Below are positions 60,108 through 64,000 of a stretch of DNA of 64,000 bases, piece after piece (the first letter of the stretch is position 1; every line of letters begins with the position of its first letter). A model generated the notes under the pieces. The model ran no database searches and had not been told where the DNA came from. It saw only the letters and a list, made by a program, of their open reading frames with translations. The translations under genes were made by a program, and so were the position numbers. The stretch spans positions 2,106,551-2,170,550 of the forward strand of contig NZ_GG657738.1 in NCBI RefSeq assembly GCF_000158815.1, in the 5' to 3' direction. This DNA comes from Micromonospora sp. ATCC 39149. GTDB lineage: Bacteria > Actinomycetota > Actinomycetes > Mycobacteriales > Micromonosporaceae.

Positions 60108-61898
60108 TCAGGAGAGCGGCGGGTAGGCGTTCTGCATGAGCTGGGCGAACTGGGCCGGGAACCAGGCGCCCGAGATCGGGGCGTCCGGCAGGGCACCGCT
60201 CATGTTGTTGCCGTTGCGGGCGTTGCCACCGTAGGTCGGGTCGCACATCCGGTCGAAGCCCTTGCCCTCGTTGTTCGGGATCTCCTTGCTGGAGCCGTCC
60301 GACTCACCCGGGGGCTTCACCCAGACGTAGGCGTCGATGCCCGGCTCCGGGGCGGCCTTGGGACGCTCGCCGAGGCCCGCACCGGTCTGGTTGCACCAGT
60401 TGCCGGTGTGCAGCCGCCGGTCGACCCGGCCGCCGTTGACGTAGGTTTCCACGTTGGTCATCGGGCCGGGGCCGGTGGGCCGGGCGGAGCCGCCCCAGCC
60501 GTTGCGGGAGGTGTCGATCAGCATGCCGATGTTGCTGCTGAAGCCCTTGGAGATCAGCTCGTTGCGATACGCCTGGGCGAAGGAGAGCTCGTCGACGTAG
60601 TAGTTCCAGTCGACCCACTTGGACTGGCGGACGGTCTGGCCGTTCACCGTGTCGGTGACCTTGAAGTACGGCTCCTTGAGAGCCGAGTAGTTCGCGGTGT
60701 TCACGATGAAGCCGTGCACGTTGGCCGGGGTGCTGCCGGAGGCGCCGGCGGCCTCGCGCAGGATCGTCGCGCTCGGGCTGAAGTTGCTGTCCCAGCCCAG
60801 CCAGCCGTGGTGGCCGGCGTCGATGTAGTTGTAGACGTTGCCGATCGCGCCGAGCTTCGCCAGGGCGTAGCCCACGCCGTTGACGTACCCGCCGTTGGCC
60901 TTCATCGTGTCGCAGGTCGCGGTGCCGCCCGGCTTGTCCGAGGTGTTGGTCACCAGGTTCGGCAGCGAGTCGAGCTCGACGATGTTGATGATCCGCAGGC
61001 TGGCGTACTTCGGGTCGCCCTGGATCGCGGCGATCGGGTCGATGTACTCCGCCTTGTAGCGGGGCAGCTCGTCCGGGGCCAGCTCGCCGTTGGAGGCGAG
61101 GGCGGAGCAGTCGCGGCCGGGCAGGTTGTAGATGACGAACTGGATGTAGTTCGCGCCCTGGGCCAGCGCGGCGTTCAGGTGGTCACGCACGCCCATCGCC
61201 CCGTTGGAGCTGCTGTCCGGCGTGCCGTTGATCGCGGCGATCCGGTCGATCCAGACGGCGGTGGGGGTGTTCGACACCCGGTTGCCGCCCGCGACGGACT
61301 CGGCCTTGGCCTTCCACTCCGGGTTCACGTACCCCTTGGCGTTCCGGTACGGGTTGTCCACCTTCACGAGCAGCGACGAGCACGTGGTGAGCGGGGAGGT
61401 CGTCAGCGGAGGGGTGGTGGGCGGGGGGGTCGTCGGCGGGGGGGTGGTGGTCGGCGGCGTCGTGGGGGTGCCGCCGTTGCAGACCACGCCGTTCAGGGTG
61501 AACGAGGCGGGCTTCGGGTTGCTGCCGCTCCACGAGCCGTTGAAGCCGATGGTCACGCTGCCGCCGCTGGAGATCGAGCCGTTGTAGGACTCGTTCGCGG
61601 CGATCACGTTCTGCCCGCTCTGGCTCCACTTCGCCGACCAGCCCTGCACGACCCTCTGGCTGCTGTTCGGGAAGGTGAAGCCGAGGTTCCAGGACGACAC
61701 GGCGTCCCCGATGTTCCTGATGGTGACGCTGCCGGTGAATCCGCCGGCCCAGTCGTTGGTGGTGTACGTGACGCTGCACTGGGTCGCGGCCTGGGCCGCG
61801 GTGACCGGGATGGTCACCAGACCACCGGCGACCAGGGCACCCGCACCGGTCAGCGCGAGTGCCCGGCGGCGGCCGGACAGTCTCTTCCTCATACTCAT
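60108..61898 (-). CDS. Secreted GH6 cellulase with N-terminal CBM2
   Basis: 596 residues. Signal peptide with charged start (MSMRKRLSGRRRALALTGAG) cut near AQAA. CBM2 (residues ~39-140: CSVTYTTNDWAGGFTGSVTI, two Cys, surface Trp in WSAKWSQ), a Thr/Pro linker (repeats of PPTT) and a GH6 domain with NLPGRDCSALASNGE (acid region), WLGWDSNFSP, DTSRNGWGG and VWVKPPGESDG. It is like actinomycete cellobiohydrolase or endoglucanase E2-type enzymes; linker and module order (CBM2 first) are usual. AAGGAG precedes ATG 61898. Confidence 0.93.
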   Translation of the reverse strand: MSMRKRLSGRRRALALTGAGALVAGGLVTIPVTAAQAATQCSVTYTTNDWAGGFTGSVTIRNIGDAVSSWNLGFTFPNSSQRVVQGWSAKWSQSGQNVIAANESYNGSISSGGSVTIGFNGSWSGSNPKPASFTLNGVVCNGGTPTTPPTTTPPPTTPPPTTPPLTTSPLTTCSSLLVKVDNPYRNAKGYVNPEWKAKAESVAGGNRVSNTPTAVWIDRIAAINGTPDSSSNGAMGVRDHLNAALAQGANYIQFVIYNLPGRDCSALASNGELAPDELPRYKAEYIDPIAAIQGDPKYASLRIINIVELDSLPNLVTNTSDKPGGTATCDTMKANGGYVNGVGYALAKLGAIGNVYNYIDAGHHGWLGWDSNFSPSATILREAAGASGSTPANVHGFIVNTANYSALKEPYFKVTDTVNGQTVRQSKWVDWNYYVDELSFAQAYRNELISKGFSSNIGMLIDTSRNGWGGSARPTGPGPMTNVETYVNGGRVDRRLHTGNWCNQTGAGLGERPKAAPEPGIDAYVWVKPPGESDGSSKEIPNNEGKGFDRMCDPTYGGNARNGNNMSGALPDAPISGAWFPAQFAQLMQNAYPPLS

Positions 61899-62487
61899 GC
61901 CACTGATCTCCTTGGGCGAGACCGGACTCGCGGCCCGGCGGTACGGCGCGCGACAGTCGGTGAGACGTCGACGGCGCCACGAGGGATTTCGGGGGTGCCC
62001 GACCCGGACGGGCAGTGTGGTGGTGGTGCGCGACCGGCACGTGAAGCGGCCGGTTCGGCGGCGGACGTCGTCCGGTGATACCGGTGCCCTCGACATCTAC
62101 CTGTGCGGCGTGGCTCCCCGTACCGCGTGATGGAATTCTTGCATGGGAGCGCTTCCATGGCAATGGTTCGATACGACGCGTAGCGACGAACCGGGCGAGC
62201 GCCCTGGGTGAGCCCTCCGAGCGCTCCCGGCACGGACCGGGACGCCGCACACGAGCGCCCCTCCTCCCTCGAAAGGGTGCGGGACCCCCCGGCTGGTCGG
62301 CAACCCCGCCCGCCACCCGTTTCACGCGACAGAAGGCGTCAAACGCCCTTAAGCCATCTTCCGCGCGACCTGCCTGCAAACTGTAAAACACGAATCTTTC
62401 CCCTGATAGCTCGCGAACAGGGCTAACGTCGTGGGTAGCTCGGCTGACGTCGGGCTCAGGACGAAAAGGGATGGAGTGACGCAGGTC
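61899..62487. promoter_or_regulatory. Divergent upstream region of the cellulase and surface-protein genes
   Basis: About 590 bp without a gene. TGGGAGCGCTTCCA at 62144-62157 matches the CebR/CelR operator (TGGGAGCGCTCCCA) at 13 of 14 bases and lies ~250 bp upstream of the cellulase ATG. TAACGT near 62433 is a -10 candidate for the rightward gene. Confidence 0.65.
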
Positions 62488-63525
62488 ATGGCAAACAAGA
62501 TGCTCGGGAAGGTCGTTGCGGGTGCCGCACTCGGCGGCGCGTCCCTGCTGGTGTTCACGCCGGGGATCGCGTTCGCGGACGGCCACCACGACGGCGAGGC
62601 CCACGACGGCAAGGTCTATGCCAAGCCGCACGTCGTCAAGCCCGGCGAGAAGGTTCAGCTCCTCGAGGTCTGCCCGGAGCCCCAGGAACATGCCTACGTC
62701 TGGTCCAAGGTGACCGGCAAGGTCGAGCTGCACCCGGCCGACGAGCAGGGCGAGCACGGCAACCAGGGCACGGAAGAGGGCTCCCAGGCCGAGAAGAAGG
62801 CCGGCGAGGAGAAGGCCGCCGAGGAGCACGGCAAGGCCAAGGAGGACGAGACGGCCAAGCCGAAGGAGGGCGAGAAGGCCGAGGGCGGCAAGGGCGGCGG
62901 CAACGCGGACGGCTCGTACGGCGAGGGGAGCGGCTACGAGTACGACCAGGGGGCCGAGAACGACTACGACCAGAACGGGTACGACAGCAACGGGTACGAC
63001 AGCAACGGGTACGACAAGAACGACTACGACAAGAACGGCTACGACAGCAACGGGCACGACAAGAACGGCTACGACAGCAACGGGCACGACAAGAACGACT
63101 ACGACAGCAACGGGCACGACAAGAACGGGTACGGCAACAACGGGTACGGCAACAACGGGTACGACAAGAACGGGTACGACAAGAAGTACGAGAAGCACCG
63201 GTCGGGCGAGGACTCCGGCTCACGCGCGGAGGAGGGGACCGGCTACCGCCAGGAGAAGTCCTGGGAGCACAAGAAGGACTTCGTCTACTACGGCGAGGCA
63301 CACGTCGCCGAGGACGCCGCCCCAGGCCGCTACGAGCTGAAGGGCTCCTGCGGCGAGGGCGAGCTGGTCGTGCTCCCGCGCGGCCACGTCGAGGGTGGTG
63401 ACGGCGGCGCGGCCGGCGGCACCGACCGCGGGTTGGCCACCACCGGGGCCGGCATGCTGGGCGCCGCGGCGCTCGGCGGCATCGTGCTGATGCGGCGGCG
63501 GCGGGCCAATGGGTCCCTCGCCTGA
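62488..63525 (+). CDS. Surface protein with 15 NGYDx repeats and C-terminal LATTG anchor
   Basis: 345 residues. Signal peptide (MANKMLGKVVAGAALGGASL, cut near AFA). A first domain part (VYAKPHVVKPGEKVQLLEVC, EHAYVWSKVTGKVELHP) and a last part (DFVYYGEAHVAEDAAPGRYE, LKGSCGEGELVVLP) look like one cysteine-linked beta domain interrupted by an insert. The insert is a Lys/Glu stretch then 15 pentapeptides (NGYDK/NGYDS/NGHDK) at residues ~158-232. The end LATTG (316-320), TM GAGMLGAAALGGIVLM and RRRR is a sortase signal. The next gene is a sortase. Function of the repeat is unknown. Confidence 0.85.
   Translation: MANKMLGKVVAGAALGGASLLVFTPGIAFADGHHDGEAHDGKVYAKPHVVKPGEKVQLLEVCPEPQEHAYVWSKVTGKVELHPADEQGEHGNQGTEEGSQAEKKAGEEKAAEEHGKAKEDETAKPKEGEKAEGGKGGGNADGSYGEGSGYEYDQGAENDYDQNGYDSNGYDSNGYDKNDYDKNGYDSNGHDKNGYDSNGHDKNDYDSNGHDKNGYGNNGYGNNGYDKNGYDKKYEKHRSGEDSGSRAEEGTGYRQEKSWEHKKDFVYYGEAHVAEDAAPGRYELKGSCGEGELVVLPRGHVEGGDGGAAGGTDRGLATTGAGMLGAAALGGIVLMRRRRANGSLA
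62959..63183 (+). repeat. 15-bp coding repeat, 15 units
   Basis: Fifteen consecutive 15-bp units, each coding a pentapeptide N-G/D-Y/H-D/G-x, inside the surface-protein gene. Units vary at a few codons, so expansion is old or slow. Confidence 0.9.
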
Positions 63526-64000
63526 CGTGACGGCGACACCAGCCGGCGGCCGCCACGGGAAACCGTGGCGCGCCGCCGGCGCGGCCGTCGTCGTCCTGCT
63601 CGCCATGGCGGGCGCCGGGATGGTGGGCGCCTCGATGCACACCGCTGCCACGCCCCACCCGCCCCAGCCGCTGCACCAGGGCGGCCGCGCTGGGGCTGGC
63701 GGGACGGTCGGCGGTCAGGGGGTTCTCGACGCCGACACGAAGGCGGCGGACGGGGGGCGGACGGCGACCGGCCTGGCCCGGGCCGCCCCGACCATCATCT
63801 CGATCCCCCGCATCAAGGTCGACGCCCCGATCATGACGCTGGGCACCAACCCGGACGGCACCGTCCAGGTCCCCCCGCTGGAGCAGGCCATGAACGCCGG
63901 TTGGTACTCGCCGGGCCCGAGCCCCGGCGAGATCGGCAACGCCGTCCTCGTCGGGCACGTCGACTCGGCGAAGATCGGCGGCCCGGCCGTCTTCTACTCC
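63509..64000 (+). CDS. Sortase, class F-like, 3' end cut by window edge
   Basis: 164 codons are visible. N-terminal TM (WRAAGAAVVVLLAMAGAGMV), a Gly-rich linker and the sortase barrel start (IISIPRIKVDAPIMTLGTNP, GWYSPGPSPGEIGNAVLVGH with the catalytic His). The TLxTC cysteine is beyond the edge. ATG 63509 overlaps the surface-protein gene by 17 bases; GTG 63527 is an alternative. It likely anchors the adjacent LATTG protein. Confidence 0.85.
   Translation, partial: MGPSPDVTATPAGGRHGKPWRAAGAAVVVLLAMAGAGMVGASMHTAATPHPPQPLHQGGRAGAGGTVGGQGVLDADTKAADGGRTATGLARAAPTIISIPRIKVDAPIMTLGTNPDGTVQVPPLEQAMNAGWYSPGPSPGEIGNAVLVGHVDSAKIGGPAVFYS

Noticed and set aside
62959-63183. CRISPR array from regular 15-bp repeats
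   Set aside because: Units are contiguous without spacers and are in-frame codons of a secreted protein.
30594-64000. Specialised-metabolite gene cluster
   Set aside because: Sugar transferase, kinase and regulators are present, but there is no synthase, modular enzyme, precursor peptide or tailoring set.

Overview
The window looks like a chromosomal segment of a high-GC, mycelial actinomycete of the Micromonosporaceae, most like Micromonospora. Signs: very high GC with GTG/TTG starts, short or leaderless 5' ends with TANNNT boxes, a conservon (CvnA-D), a WhiJ-like HTH plus DUF397 pair, LacI/ROK-controlled sugar genes, a secreted GH6 cellulase with CBM2, a GPGG-motif small membrane protein, and only one tRNA (Arg-TCT). 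There is no insertion sequence, CRISPR array, prophage or large biosynthetic cluster.

Layout. 1-4.2 kb: cobD (cut by the left edge), an ssb with a long acidic tail, an HPF/RaiA-like ribosome factor, an alpha/beta hydrolase and tRNA-Arg. 4.2-8.2 kb: a gene-poor, somewhat AT-richer stretch behind the tRNA, then a stand-alone MurC paralogue coupled to a 96-residue protein, divergent from the HTH-DUF5753/DUF397 pair. 8.3-20.4 kb: GH30 glycosidase, small secreted protein, GNAT, PlsC, glycogen-debranching enzyme with an SCP2 partner, CBS protein, aspartate-semialdehyde dehydrogenase, a two-gene M16 peptidase pair and a Tat-exported PhoX-like protein. 20.5-25.7 kb: a DAHP synthase behind an aromatic-codon leader peptide and intrinsic terminator, followed by small and membrane proteins. 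26-34.6 kb: NlpC/P60 endopeptidase, group-2 sigma factor, murR-murQ with a visible promoter and operator, thymidylate-kinase-like gene, a four-gene operon ending in the GPGG protein, and an M23 endopeptidase. 34.7-47 kb: a carbohydrate block with an ABC importer (binding protein and two permeases, no ATPase), LacI regulator, GH13 glucosidase, MFS transporter, xylB, xylA and a divergent ROK regulator. 46.8-60 kb: MarR, PP2C-type phosphatase, polyprenyl-phosphate sugar transferase, VWA protein, a broken lactonase, the conservon and a cluster of acidic hypothetical proteins. 60-64 kb: GH6 cellulase behind a CebR-like box, then a repeat-rich surface protein and a class F-type sortase cut by the right edge.

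The genes fit a soil saprophyte that takes up and degrades plant polysaccharide (cellulose, xylose, alpha-glucosides), remodels and recycles peptidoglycan (M23, NlpC/P60, MurQ, MurC paralogue) and tunes aromatic amino-acid synthesis by attenuation.

Four genes (xylA 3' end, lactonase, cvnA, and the gene at 58.4 kb) carry apparent single-base shifts and cobD may carry another. Together they suggest base errors in the source assembly, real decay, or both. Protein families were recognised by eye; no search was run.
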